Source: Manduca sexta
Taxonomy: Eukaryota; Arthropoda; Insecta; Lepidoptera; Sphingidae
Direction: 5' to 3'
Length of the DNA: 64,000 nucleotides
NCBI RefSeq assembly: GCF_014839805.1
Contig: NC_051131.1
Coordinates: 14,496,913-14,560,912 of the forward strand
Both the position numbers and the translations under genes were made by a program. Positions 34,301 through 44,288 of the stretch are shown piece after piece. Below the pieces are notes generated by a model that saw nothing but the letters and a program-made list of their open reading frames with translations, was not told where the DNA came from and did not search any database. Each line of letters begins with the position of its first letter. Positions within the stretch are counted from its first letter, which is position 1.

Positions 34301-36439
34301 TCTTATCGAAGAAACTATCAAATAAAACGCTTTGATCCAAGTACAATTACCGGAATAGTTGACGGGCGATTTCGGTTAATGATATTAATTAAATATTACT
34401 CAAGGATAATTGGGTCAAAGGATCGAACCTTCATTAAATTAATAGACATCTTTTAGTTATAAGTTGGAAGTGACAGCTTAGCTTGACGTGGTACTCACGA
34501 CATTATCTCTTCTCCCTTGTGAAGACAGGACTTTTGTTTTAAACGGACAAGGAAAAATGATCCTACTGCATATAATGTGAAGCTAAATACGATGGGATCC
34601 AAATAGTGTCGACCGACGAGAGGTGATTATGCCTCGGACGATACGACTATTAAGTTCATTTGTAGATATAAATAATTTTTAGTAACTGATAAATATTTCC
34701 TGTGTCTTTCACAGAGAAAAATAAAAGGCAAAGCACGGTTCCAATGAAATTGCGAGGATTGCATCTCTCGATATCGCAGCATGTGCACGTACTGGCATTG
34801 CTCACGTAATATAAATCTCTATCCTTCAAGGGGTAGATGCCATTACTTTGTTTATGACTTAATTTCCAGTGTTTTATTATAATGTACTTAATTTATATAG
34901 TTTTTTTACAATTTTATTAATAATTAACCTTATCATTGTTATTTTGTAATAAACCCAAATTATAATATGTATGAAGGAAGTAAGTAACATTTTGTAACCG
35001 CGCTTAACAACTATTTGTTATTATTTGATAGATATTGTTTAGTAATAGTTTCCTCACTGTTTCGCAGAACGGTTAATAACTAGAAACGATTTCGAAATGG
35101 AATTGCTGTGAAATAATGGAATTTGAAATGTGGGAAATGGATATGAATAATATATTTATTTCGGATTGACAAACACAAGTTATAATCGCCAACGGCTCAT
35201 CACGTAATTGCGATAGACAAAGATAACGCTTTACAACCGTACCTAGCCGAAGATCTCGCTCTTGTGTCCGACGTGCCAAATCAAATGCCTGTACCTGTAC
35301 TTGTTTTCGAATCAGAAATTCGTAATAATTTTTGTTCGAATCCAGGACACTATGCTTTTACTACCTAATTACTCTGCTACCAGATCACCGGGATGAGCGT
35401 TACAAAAAAGTAACAAAAACGTGACGTTACGTATTAAAAGATGCAAGGACCGTGTTCTCTACAAAGTGAAGCAATGGCACGTACCGAGTAGTCCAGATGG
35501 CTAAAAATCGGGTAGAAATCTATACTAACCCAGGTTTACCTTCATGTTATTTACTGATACACATTCTCATAAAAGATACATTATAAGTTTGGAATAATCA
35601 TAAAATATGTAAACTAAAAGCTATGCAGTATGGACTGATCTTTTTTTGTCTTAAATTTTTTCAGATTTGAGACAATATTTTAAATGCATGTCGAATATGG
35701 AGTAGCTGGTCTTAAAATTTAGGCCAATCTTTTATGCACCTTGTGTAGAGTTGTCACATTTTGGGCGACATTGCGTTGCAGTGGGAAATGATTGTAACTT
35801 TTTTCAAAATAATATATTTGATGCGTAAATCTAAATTCAAGGATATTAATGAACGCCATAATCTGTTGACGAAAAATTTGTGTTCTTTAACAGCTTTAGT
35901 TTACAAAATTAATATTACTTGTAACCTACAATTATATTTGTAGGCAAACCAATGTATTGGGACCACTTAAATTATAACAACGATAACTTTAATAGGTTAC
36001 GCAAATGAAAGGGTAAATAACTATTCCATCAAAATTTGGCTCGAGAGATTCTGTTAAGCCTTAATTAATTTTCACGATATTCTAACAGTCTGCGTTTGAT
36101 AACGTGTATTCACGTCATTTCAGTGGCATTATTAATTATTAAATTGATTGTAATTTATCTACATACCAATCTCGGCTCGGGTAAAGCGACTCTGCTTCAG
36201 TTTGAATATCGACTGACGAGTGGTGTTTATCCCCCACCAGTCAATGCGATTATACCAATCTGTTTGGAACCGAATATATACAAATTTCAGTATTAAACAG
36301 ACCAAGGTAGACCACAGTTTCGAGTTTTGCACCTTCTGTGTATTTATATCCAGGCGGATATAAATATTCTATCACTGCGAAATCAAAGCTAACAACAATA
36401 AACACAAATGTAACCTACAAAAGTTAGAGTTGAGTGTCC
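31356..36439. other. Intergenic DNA
   Basis: No supported gene. A TGACGTCA site lies at 31525-31532. A box-B-like ATTCGAATCCC (near 32160) and GTTCGAATCC (near 35334) may be SINE relics. An AAACCGCCTGGAAAAACT block at 33903 relates to the repeat at 13200. Otherwise AT-rich and unassigned. Confidence 0.5.
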
Positions 36440-36868
36440 TGGTGATCGACCTTCCACTCAATACGTTCATGTCAATAACATAACATAACTGTGGGGATTG
36501 GACCTTTCACCTGAAGATAAAGGCAGAGGCCTCACAAGTGCACATTTCGGCAAACTTACATGAATCCCACCATTGGCGGCAAGCCTACTACCATATGCTA
36601 TACATAGGTTTAACACTCGCAGGCATACACATATTACGCCTTATCTCCAAAGGAGTAAGCAGCTGTGTGACTAGGGCACTTACTTTTCGCCATATGAACC
36701 GGAAGGCATGACCCATGAAGTGGTCGGAGCAAGCCTATTGCCATATCGGATACAAATTGGAGACTCTGGGTTGTTACTACGTAAAAAATCCAATATCACT
36801 TTATTGAACCCGGGACTTGAGAGGTATCGTACCGCGCACGCAATATACATAACTATGCCACCAAGGTA
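36440..36868 (-). mobile_element. tRNA-derived SINE, long copy, minus strand
   Basis: The 5' head is at the right end. On the minus strand TGGCATAGTTATGT (box-A-like, near 36850) is followed by CCGGGTTCAATAA (box-B-like, 36802-36814). The body then carries the blocks CCGATATGGCAATAGGCTTG, TTTGGAGATAAGGCG and GAGGCCTCTGCCTTTATCTTC. Shorter copies occur at 23640-23812, 21481-21555, 47005-47045 and 55480-55512. The outer left boundary is approximate and no clean target duplication is visible. HaSE2-like by recollection. Confidence 0.6.
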
Positions 36869-36954
36869 GTCTACATTTATACCTACATATGAACAATGAG
36901 GCCCACTAATAATTCATTAATCTCCTTAAATCAACGTAATAAATAATTGAGCGG

Positions 36955-37090
36955 TGATGTAACCGGTGATCGATGGGTCACGCACTGAGCGCCATCGGCT
37001 GCGGGCCATTGCGGCCGATCGAGCTAATTCGACTTGTATTAATTGTTACATTGCGGAGAGGCACACCGTCTGTCTGCAATGTCATGCTAC
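36955..37090. other. GC-rich unique patch
   Basis: A CpG-bearing patch (GGGTCACGCACTGAGCGCCATC, GGGCCATTGCGGCCGATCGA) within AT-rich surroundings. It does not resemble the repeats here and has no convincing open frame. A conserved non-coding element is one possibility; the sequence alone cannot show it. Confidence 0.25.
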
Positions 37091-37763
37091 ATTCCAAGGA
37101 TGAAGGGTATTTAAATTAAGTTGAATGGATATCAATGCTTATCCTGTAGTTTCTATTTATACTATATTATGTAGATAAATTACTTCATCATTTTATGCAC
37201 TATTTTTGCAGGATTTGAAAACTAAAGTTCTGTCTTATTAAAAAATGTATTTAGTGTTTGAACTTTGAGCCCAACTTTTGCGAGTACCTCCTGATGGTAT
37301 GTATTACACCTGATAAGAATTCTGAAGCCTTAAATTTCCAATTTGTTATGCCCTTTCTTATAAATCTGCACCACACAAATTATGTTACGGGTGCTCAATG
37401 TTCATATACCATTTATTGACCTATTTGTTTGTGATGACCTTGTATAAGACAACAATTTGACGATCTACATTTCACGGCCGAATGAAATGGATTGTTATGC
37501 CATTCACATACCTTCGTCATTGTTGGCTGAGTTTTAATTTACATGCGTGCGTGAATCTTGATGCGAACTGAAATTCTTGAAGGCCAATGAACGAGTGATC
37601 TGTGTCCAACACCGCTCATGACCACTGCGGAAATATGGTTATATTGATGACACGCTATAAGGAAATTATTTGAAAATATTTTTGGACCTCTTTTATTTGT
37701 AACTAGCTTCCGCTCGCAGCTTCGCCCGCGTGGATTTCGGACTTCAAAAATGGAGCCAGTCGC

Positions 37764-37781
37764 GAACGTTCGAGAATGTTC
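37764..37781. promoter_or_regulatory. Perfect four-unit heat-shock element
   Basis: GAACGTTCGAGAATGTTC contains four alternating pentamers (GAA-nn-TTC-nn-GAA-nn-TTC). This is the consensus for trimeric heat-shock factor binding. It lies within the left part of an RTE-like repeat, far from any supported gene. Confidence 0.7.
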
Positions 37782-38401
37782 GTTTTACGAAGTTACTCGC
37801 TAGGTGATTCGCTAGCCTCTAGGTGCCAAGCAAGCCGCCTGCCTGTGCGTTCGCGACCTTATATATATACAAAAATAATCCTTATAGCATGATTCACGCA
37901 TGATGGCTTATTATTAGCGTATTTCATGTATAACTTTGGTGTTTCTATACCGATTTCTATGATTCTTTTTTATGGAATATTTAATTAATAATGTTAACTT
38001 TTATAATTAGGGATGACTGAGAGTGTTATAAACGTAAGAGTAGACAAATATAATGAGAATGCTTCGAACTGCTAAGCTATCGGGAGTTACACGTGTTATT
38101 GTGAGTCAACCATAAAAGATAGTCATATGCTGTGGTTGGATATTTTTTACATAATTTTAAGGAGAACATTTCCGTCATACATGATTTCTGTGTAGCTTTA
38201 ACCATTAAGCTTGCACACGCGACGGAAGCTTAAAAAAATGCAGTAACTTCTCCCGTTTTCCCAACATTTCCCTTCACTGCTCTGCTCCTATTAATTGTAG
38301 CGTGATGAAAAGTATACTATAACCAGCACAGGAGTATGACAAATAATTGTACCAAGTTTCGTTAAAATCCGTCGAGTAGTTTTTGTTTCTATAACGGTTA
38401 T

Positions 38402-38432
<31 letters not shown>
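38402..38432. repeat. (ACAG)n microsatellite
   Basis: About seven and a half tetranucleotide units inside the RTE-like repeat, a usual feature of the tail of that family. Confidence 0.95.
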
Positions 38433-38434
<2 letters not shown>

Positions 38435-38569
38435 AATTTTACTAATCGCATTTTTGGCATCAGTGTCGATCCCTAATCACCCCCTGATAGTTATTATTTT
38501 GGAAATATATTTCATGTACAGAATTGACCTCTCTACAGATTTATTATAAGTATAGATTATTATTTATAG

Positions 38570-38650
38570 CCAAAGGTAATACAAGGTCGCACTTGATGGC
38601 AAGTGCTCACCAACGTGGATGAATTTATAGAACACAATAATGTTGTTATA
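38570..38650 (-). repeat. Interspersed repeat fragment (ACCATCAGGTG type)
   Basis: GCACTTGATGGCAAGTGCTCACCAACG followed by TAGAACAC resembles the reverse of the CTTACCATCAGGTGAGCAG block at 44766. Related relics occur at 22197, 26102 and 48428. Confidence 0.45.
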
Positions 38651-41160
38651 CCCGCATACGAGAAGTACATACTAACAAATGTACAAATGACACCTGAAAC
38701 CACAATTACCATAAAATACTTATCCTTAATAAGACATTAACAAACATGAAAGATCATTAATACATAAAATGTTTAAGGACCAGCGAGCAATATGAAAGTG
38801 CGTGTGTTTGCGTGCGCGTGGTGACGTCGCGTGCGCCAAATGTGGCCTCGCGCTGGCCTTCGCACCGTGTTTATTTGATATTCCTTGAGTTTATTAACAA
38901 GTTTCCGTTGGTAGCCCGCGGCTGCTCTTTGGAGCCTACACAAAGGCACGTCTTAAGGTCTGTTTACATCTTTACCCATACTTGACTTACCGAACCGAAA
39001 ATGTACAGTCAGCCACACAGTTGCTGAACAAATACGAAATTTTAAAACGCTTTTACACATAAACTTCAATGGAAATATTATTTTTTATTTAACTAAAATA
39101 ATTCACCATTTGATGATTATTTTAGTGAAGAAAAACGATGGTTAAAAAGGACACAAAAGTTTAAAGGCGATTTGAAATTTAGAATTAGTTCAGCTACTTT
39201 CGTAGCTGACTGTAAACTTTAAGTTAACAAATAAAACCGGTAGTATATTCTTTCCCTAGTAGAAAGTTTACACAATTTAATTGAAGATAGATTCCTTCAA
39301 TTAAATCTATTACTCATCCGTAAAGCTCCAATAAAACAGAACAGACAAGAAATTATTATCGTTCATATTAATTTAAAGTGTTGGTAAAATACTCGCCGTG
39401 GTCTTATTTTAACAATACATGGGTCCGTCTCGGCCCGGTCCCTGCACGGTAGTGTGAGATCGGATCTTACTAACTTCTCCAGATCGAGCTCGTGCCCAAC
39501 ACTGTCAGTTACACTCACACTAATCTTGGCCGAAATTATGTAAGTCACGTCGTTTCATGTTTAAGCTGTTAGGAAATTGTAAAGGGAATTTTATTTGTAG
39601 CTCTATCAGCGCTTGCTTCTAGTTAAATACTTTGTAATATTGAAAAAAGAAAGCCAATTTTTTTTAAATAAAATTACAATATATATTGGCAAATAATTTA
39701 TTATCATTTAAATTTGATTATAATTTTATAAATCGAAAGTAATATCTAGAGTAATAACAGAATTAACTATTCTGTTTCGTAAGGTTTTCATTAATGCCTT
39801 ACAGTATATTAGTGCTTTCGCAAAATAAAAGTGCAGAAATTGTAAATATTTCAGGCAATCAACATCATATCACGTGACACACTTACTCCATTACACAGTC
39901 TAAGCTATTACTGAATATAGACAGACCTACATAACTATAAAATTCCTTCAGAATCGTGAATGTATGTCGAGTGGAGGCGCGTGGGAGGTGGTGGAGGGTC
40001 CTGCACCGGATCTTCAAGTTATCTCGTTATATTTGCTCTTCATCTTTTGTGTGCGGGTAAACGGAACCCGAACTAATAAGAGATCCGCAAAGTGTGGACG
40101 GGATTGATTTGATAGAGGACCCGTATAACAACGAATTATTCCGAAATAAAAAAATATTTTTCTGATTTTATCACGGTCAGCCTTTATGGTTAAGGGGCGT
40201 TCTGTGAGGGTTGGAATGTCTCCGAAATGTCGAGAGAAAGTCATAATATAAAAACCCGCGATAAGATTTGTAAAATAGTTTTATTTATTTATTTAATTAA
40301 AAAAAGTTTTATTTCGATGTCCAATATTCGCGTAAACATAAGAAAACATATTATCTATTATTTAGATATTGTTATAAAAGGTTGCCTTGCACTCGTGACT
40401 ACACTCAAATGATAGTTCAATAGGGACGTCTTTATATGCGTGCCAAATATTATCAATACAATTATCTGAATATCCATAATTTTCAATTAATATTAGTTCG
40501 AAAGAAGGATTCTTATGAAAATTGAAAATGAAAATGTCAATCGGCTAACTATCTATCTACCGAAATACGAGCCCCTAACCAAGCAACGTTTAAAGTTGTA
40601 GAGCACGTCCAGCGGGACCCTGAGTCGTGTTTATCCCGTATGTTTGCCTTCGTCCGCGGTACAGGGCCGGGGTCTGTGTGCCCACGATCAAGTGCACGAC
40701 ACACTACGCACCGCGAATTACGTTTTGGGGGGAGCTTTATTTTTTTAAGGTGTTGATTGGACTTAACTTCAGGTGAAACTTGATTGTTGTGTTTACGTTG
40801 GTGTATACGAAGTACATTTGCATATGCGATAGTAAATACGTGCGTGCGTGTAGTGCGAAAGATTCGAGTAATCGAGTTTGGGGGCCGATCCGTCCGCTCG
40901 TCCCATGTAATCTAATATCGGGAAATACTATCGGAAAGAGACTATTTTTAGTGAATGATAGAGACCATCTGCAAGATTCATTCATAATTTAATGTACGTA
41001 AATTCATGTCTTTACTCCCGAAGAGGTAGCTAGATTTGCAAGATACAACGAGTGCCCTAACTATTAGCCCAATCATAAAGTTACTGATTAGACATCAGTG
41101 ACGTAGACGTCATCCCCATAGCATCACGAAATCAAGACAATTAAAGAAATATGATATTTA
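38651..41160. other. Intergenic DNA left of the gypsy-like element
   Basis: No supported gene. A GC-richer block at 39403-39545 keeps an open minus-strand frame of 61 codons but has no recognised domain. A second GC-richer block (40610-40910) has overlapping open frames on both strands (40780-40992 plus, 40737-40985 minus), typical of chance in CpG-rich DNA. The rest is AT-rich. Confidence 0.45.
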
Positions 41161-41339
41161 TGTGGGAATGGAACGTTAGTGTGATGCTTGGAATGAAATG
41201 TAAAGTGTGTGAGCGAGAAAAAAGAAGAGGTGTAAATGACAGATGAATGTTGGAAAACTGAAGACGTAAAGGAGAAAAAATATATAAAGAAATGCAATTA
41301 ATTTAAAAAGCGAAATTTTATTTTGGAACAAATCCCACA
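41161..41339 (+). repeat. 5' LTR of gypsy-like element (179 bp)
   Basis: Starts TGTGGGAATGG and ends AATCCCACA. It matches 44110-44288 except for one C/T difference near the end (AATCTCACA in the 3' copy). Confidence 0.95.
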
Positions 41340-41343
41340 ATTT

Positions 41344-41356
41344 TGGGGGATCGTTC
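41344..41356 (+). promoter_or_regulatory. Probable primer binding site
   Basis: TGGGGGATCGTTC begins four bases after the LTR with the TGG expected opposite a tRNA CCA end. The matching tRNA would end in GAACGATCCCCCA; I do not identify which tRNA that is. Confidence 0.45.
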
Positions 41357-41385
41357 TAAAAATTAAAAGGGCAAACGACGAAAAA

Positions 41386-41444
41386 CAGAAGACGTAAACG
41401 AAGAAAACCAGAAGACGCAAACTAAGAAACAGAAGACGACGATC
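41386..41444 (+). repeat. Short tandem repeat in the element leader
   Basis: CAGAAGACG(T/C)AAAC(G/T)AAGAAA occurs from 41386 and 41409, with a partial third unit from 41430, giving spacings of 23 and 21 bases. A related GAAGACGTAAAGGAG lies within the LTR. Confidence 0.7.
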
Positions 41445-41494
41445 ACAAAACGGGCTCAATCTGCACAATACCGCGTGTCACTTTAGAAGGCACC

Positions 41495-43027
41495 ATGTCT
41501 GAACCAAGAAACGAATCCAGCACGATGTTCCAGCTAGTTGAAGGAAATATTACAAAATCATGCGGCGACGATAAAACATATTCGTCAGGGAAATGGGCAC
41601 TTGACATTGAAGAGAACGCTGAAATCTTCGGATGGTCTGATCAGCAACGACTTACCATGGCGCGTCGGTCGCTAACGGGAACCGCAGCCTTGTGGTTACG
41701 CAGCGAAAAGATACACAAGACATTCGATGAGTTAAAAACTGCAGTATTAAAAGAGTTTCCCGACATTATTAATGTCAAAGAGATGCACGAAATGATGTCT
41801 TCACGAAAGAAAAGACGTGATGAGACATATTACCAATATATGTTGACTATGAAGGAACTCGGTAAACGCGCAAAATTCCCCGATTACGTCAGTATTCAAT
41901 ATATAATTGATGGAATAGTTGATAACCCCGTAAATAAGACTATTTTATACGGTGTGACCACATATCCTGCGTTGAAAGAAAAACTTACAATATACGAGAA
42001 TATAAAAAAAGCTCAGTTATCTATTAATAAAGAATCATCATCAAGATCATCATACACAGCGCAAAAACCGGGAAGCAGCACGCTCAAACGCTTTTATAAT
42101 TGCGGTGATCTAAGTCATGAAGCTTCTGCCTGTGCTACTGGGATAAAATGCTTCAGATGCAACCAATTTGGCCATATTAGTCAGCACTGTACCCAAAATG
42201 GCGGACAAGGAGTCTTTAAGAAAACATTCGTAATTCGTGAACCATCGAGTGCGATCGGTAGACACGAACAACAACGTAATGTTGGCAATAAAGTCGAACT
42301 GCAGCGGAAAATGCCGAATGATGTTCCGAAGACTCAATCACGACAAGTTTACTACAACTCGGCTCAAGACGGCGCTACTAACAACATTACTGAGGAAGAA
42401 ATTTACGTTGCTACGATAAACAACACGATGACAGCGCGATGTTCTGATGTTGAGAGCACTGACAACGAGGCTACGACAATTGGTCGGAACGATGACATGA
42501 TGTCAAATAAGAATGACACCACATTATTTAATGAGTTTGGCGTTTACGATGTAAACAAACAATCTGGTAAATCTGTGGGACCTGCGAAACCATTTAAGAA
42601 GGTGATTTTCTCCGGCAAAACGGGAAATGCTCTTATAGACTCGGGTTGTGATGTGAATTTAATGTCTGATACTTTTTATAATGAACTTGGTATAACAGAT
42701 TATGATATAAACAATAATATAACATTGACCGGGTTAGGCTCTTCTAAAGTGCAATCATATGGTGCTGTAAAGTTGAATATTGTAATTGACGGTTCTAAAT
42801 ATGCTAATGTTACGTTTTATGTTATCTCTAAGGAAACTATGCCATTTGAAATTATATTAGGTAATGATTTTTTGAAAAACACTGTAATGTTTATGAAAGA
42901 TTGTTCTGTATGGTTGATGCCCAAAGACGATGAGTGGTGGAGATGTTTAATGAGTCATATACAGAATTCAACTATAAGAAAGAGCGTACAGCATTTGGTG
43001 AGTACTTTTTTTTTTTTCGCGGAGTAA
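41495..43027 (+). pseudogene. Gag-protease frame of gypsy-like element, interrupted
   Basis: The 510-codon frame encodes a retrotransposon Gag domain at about residues 35-140 (motifs LTGTAALWLRS and FDELKTAVLKEFP). Two zinc knuckles follow. The first is degenerate, with Phe200 where the first Cys should be (C203, H208, C213 kept); the second is intact at C219-C232 (CX2CX4HX4C). An acidic, Asn-rich spacer leads to a pepsin-like protease with ALIDSG (D382). The frame ends in sequence belonging to an inserted retroposon: the last native codons are near 43005 and the stop at 43025-43027 is foreign. The sequence resumes at 43587 in the same frame relative to the 13-bp duplication. The gene was therefore one continuous frame before that insertion. 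Confidence 0.85.
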
Positions 43028-43573
43028 GTCCCTTATTACTACCGTTCAGTCTTCGCGGGGGGTGACTGAGCGGTTATGTTGGGGTAACCGTTGCCTTACG
43101 ACCCGACAATTGAAACAGCCCGGGACCCTCGGGCGGCGGTCGGGCCGAGTCCCTAACCAATGAACCTAACCTAAGTCCCTACGCAACGGCCTACCAACTA
43201 AAACTCCGCGTTGACCCTCTTCGGCGCATAAGGGACGACTGCGGGCTTCCCCGAGACAGCAGGTCCGGGTCTTCGTCCGCGGCCGCCCCTGCGCGGTGCC
43301 GCCTTGCGGCCCGTCTCCTAAATGTGGGGGCGCCTAAGCCCCTCGCACCGAAGGACGCTCTCAGCGTCAACGGCAGCATGGGGTCAACGCCACACTGCCG
43401 TCCATCCCGGGGTCAACCGAAAAATGTGCAAGAAATGCACAAAAATGCACTAGGGCGGACAGCCCCCTGCTGCCCGCCGACGACCCCCTTCGTGGCCCCT
43501 ATAAGTCGCCTCTTACGACAGGCAGGGGTTTACCGTGGTGGTATTCTCCAAACGCCCCCATTCCACAGGGCGG
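43006..43573 (-). mobile_element. GC-rich poly(A) retroposon inside the gypsy-like element
   Basis: This 568-bp insert starts with 12 T, the poly(A) tail read from the other strand. It is flanked by the 13-bp duplication ATTTGGTGAGTAC (42993-43005 and 43574-43586). That combination shows target-primed insertion of a SINE or 5'-truncated LINE. It is much more GC-rich than its surroundings. On the minus strand near its start it carries CCCCTGCCTGTCGTAAGAGG, a block I recall from arthropod non-LTR elements without being able to name the family. Open frames inside (43191-43379 minus, 43324 onward plus) look non-coding. Confidence 0.85.
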
Positions 43574-43586
43574 ATTTGGTGAGTAC

Positions 43587-43833
43587 CTACCATCCCCAAC
43601 AAGTTAAAGAAGCCCCAATTCAAATGAAGATTATTATGAAGGATGATGTCCATGTACGATTTAATCCACGACGGATTTCACGTAGCGAGAAATTAAAAGT
43701 TGAGAAACAAGTGCATGAATGGTTAGAAAATGACAATTTACGCAAAGCTCAGGAAAAGGATGTTGCTGTGAGAGCTATCAGTACAATTATAAAAGAAAAT
43801 CCCTACCAGGACTATTTGATTGATAATGGATAG
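43587..43833 (+). pseudogene. Remnant of pol: start of RT joined to pre-integrase segment
   Basis: After the retroposon the element frame continues with VRFNPRRISRSEKLKVEKQV, which resembles the segment just before the first reverse-transcriptase motif in Ty3/gypsy Pol. Within about 15 codons it passes into AISTIIKENPYQDYLIDNG and stops. The last part resembles the linker that precedes the integrase zinc domain. No catalytic YxDD, RNase H or integrase motif exists, so an internal deletion joined these ends near 43750. The joint position is inferred. Confidence 0.65.
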
Positions 43834-44109
43834 ATGAAAGAGGTTTGATAATATTAGTTTAATTTGTTTCAGGTTTGTTATATTATGAAGTGTTAAGCGT
43901 TTATTTAGTTCAGTGATTTTACAAAAAGTTTAAGTTAGGTTTTTACTTTTTGTTTAAATGTTATAATTAGTATAGTTTCTAGAGTTTGAAGTTTATGTTC
44001 GAAGTAATAGTGAAGATGTTGATGTTTTATTTAATTTGTATTATAATTTATTTCTTAGTTATAATTTGTAGGTATGCCTGAGGACAGTCATGATGTCAGG
44101 ACGGCCGAA
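43834..44109 (+). other. 3' untranslated part of the gypsy-like element
   Basis: AT-rich and non-coding. It ends with GAGGACAGTCATGATGTCAGG and GACGGCCGAA directly before the 3' LTR, and this is where the plus-strand primer should be. No long purine run is present. Confidence 0.6.
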
Positions 44110-44288
44110 TGTGGGAATGGAACGTTAGTGTGATGCTTGGAATGAAATGTAAAGTGTGTGAGCGAGAAAAAAGAAGAGGTGTAAATGACAGATGAATGTT
44201 GGAAAACTGAAGACGTAAAGGAGAAAAAATATATAAAGAAATGCAATTAATTTAAAAAGCGAAATTTTATTTTGGAACAAATCTCACA
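44110..44288 (+). repeat. 3' LTR of gypsy-like element (179 bp)
   Basis: Differs from 41161-41339 at one base (T for C near the right end). Followed by TTTA, which matches the four bases before the 5' LTR. Confidence 0.95.

Larger units (their letters stand above)
37703..38556 (+). mobile_element. RTE-like non-LTR element, non-coding copy
   Basis: Starts CTAGCTTCCGCTCGCAGCTTCGCCCGCGTGG-like and ends CTACAGATTTATTATAAGTATAGAT. Between them are CAAGTTTCGTTAAAATCCGTCGAGTAG and an ACAG repeat. I recognise these as the 5' and 3' blocks of a common lepidopteran RTE-like repeat. The stretch from about 37760 to 38240 fits less well and may include a nested insertion. It carries a perfect heat-shock element at 37764-37781. 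There is no coding frame. Confidence 0.6.
41161..44288 (+). mobile_element. Non-autonomous Ty3/gypsy-like LTR element
   Basis: A 3128-bp element with 179-bp LTRs starting TGTGGGA and ending TC(C/T)CACA. Flanking TTTA at 41157-41160 and 44289-44292 is a likely 4-bp target duplication. It encodes Gag and an aspartic protease. Then only the start of the reverse-transcriptase region remains, followed directly by a short piece resembling the segment before integrase. Nearly all pol is therefore lost. The LTRs differ at one base in 179, so the insertion is young and mobilisation by a complete relative is likely. A separate retroposon lies inside at 43006-43573. No clear polypurine tract is seen before the 3' LTR. 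Confidence 0.85.

Noticed and set aside
40737..40992. Overlapping open frames on both strands
   Set aside because: Mirror open frames in CpG-rich sequence are typical of chance; no domain in either.
43191..43573. Open frames inside the GC-rich retroposon
   Set aside because: Long frames arise from the lack of AT-rich stop codons; translations are Arg/Pro/Ala-rich without reverse-transcriptase motifs.
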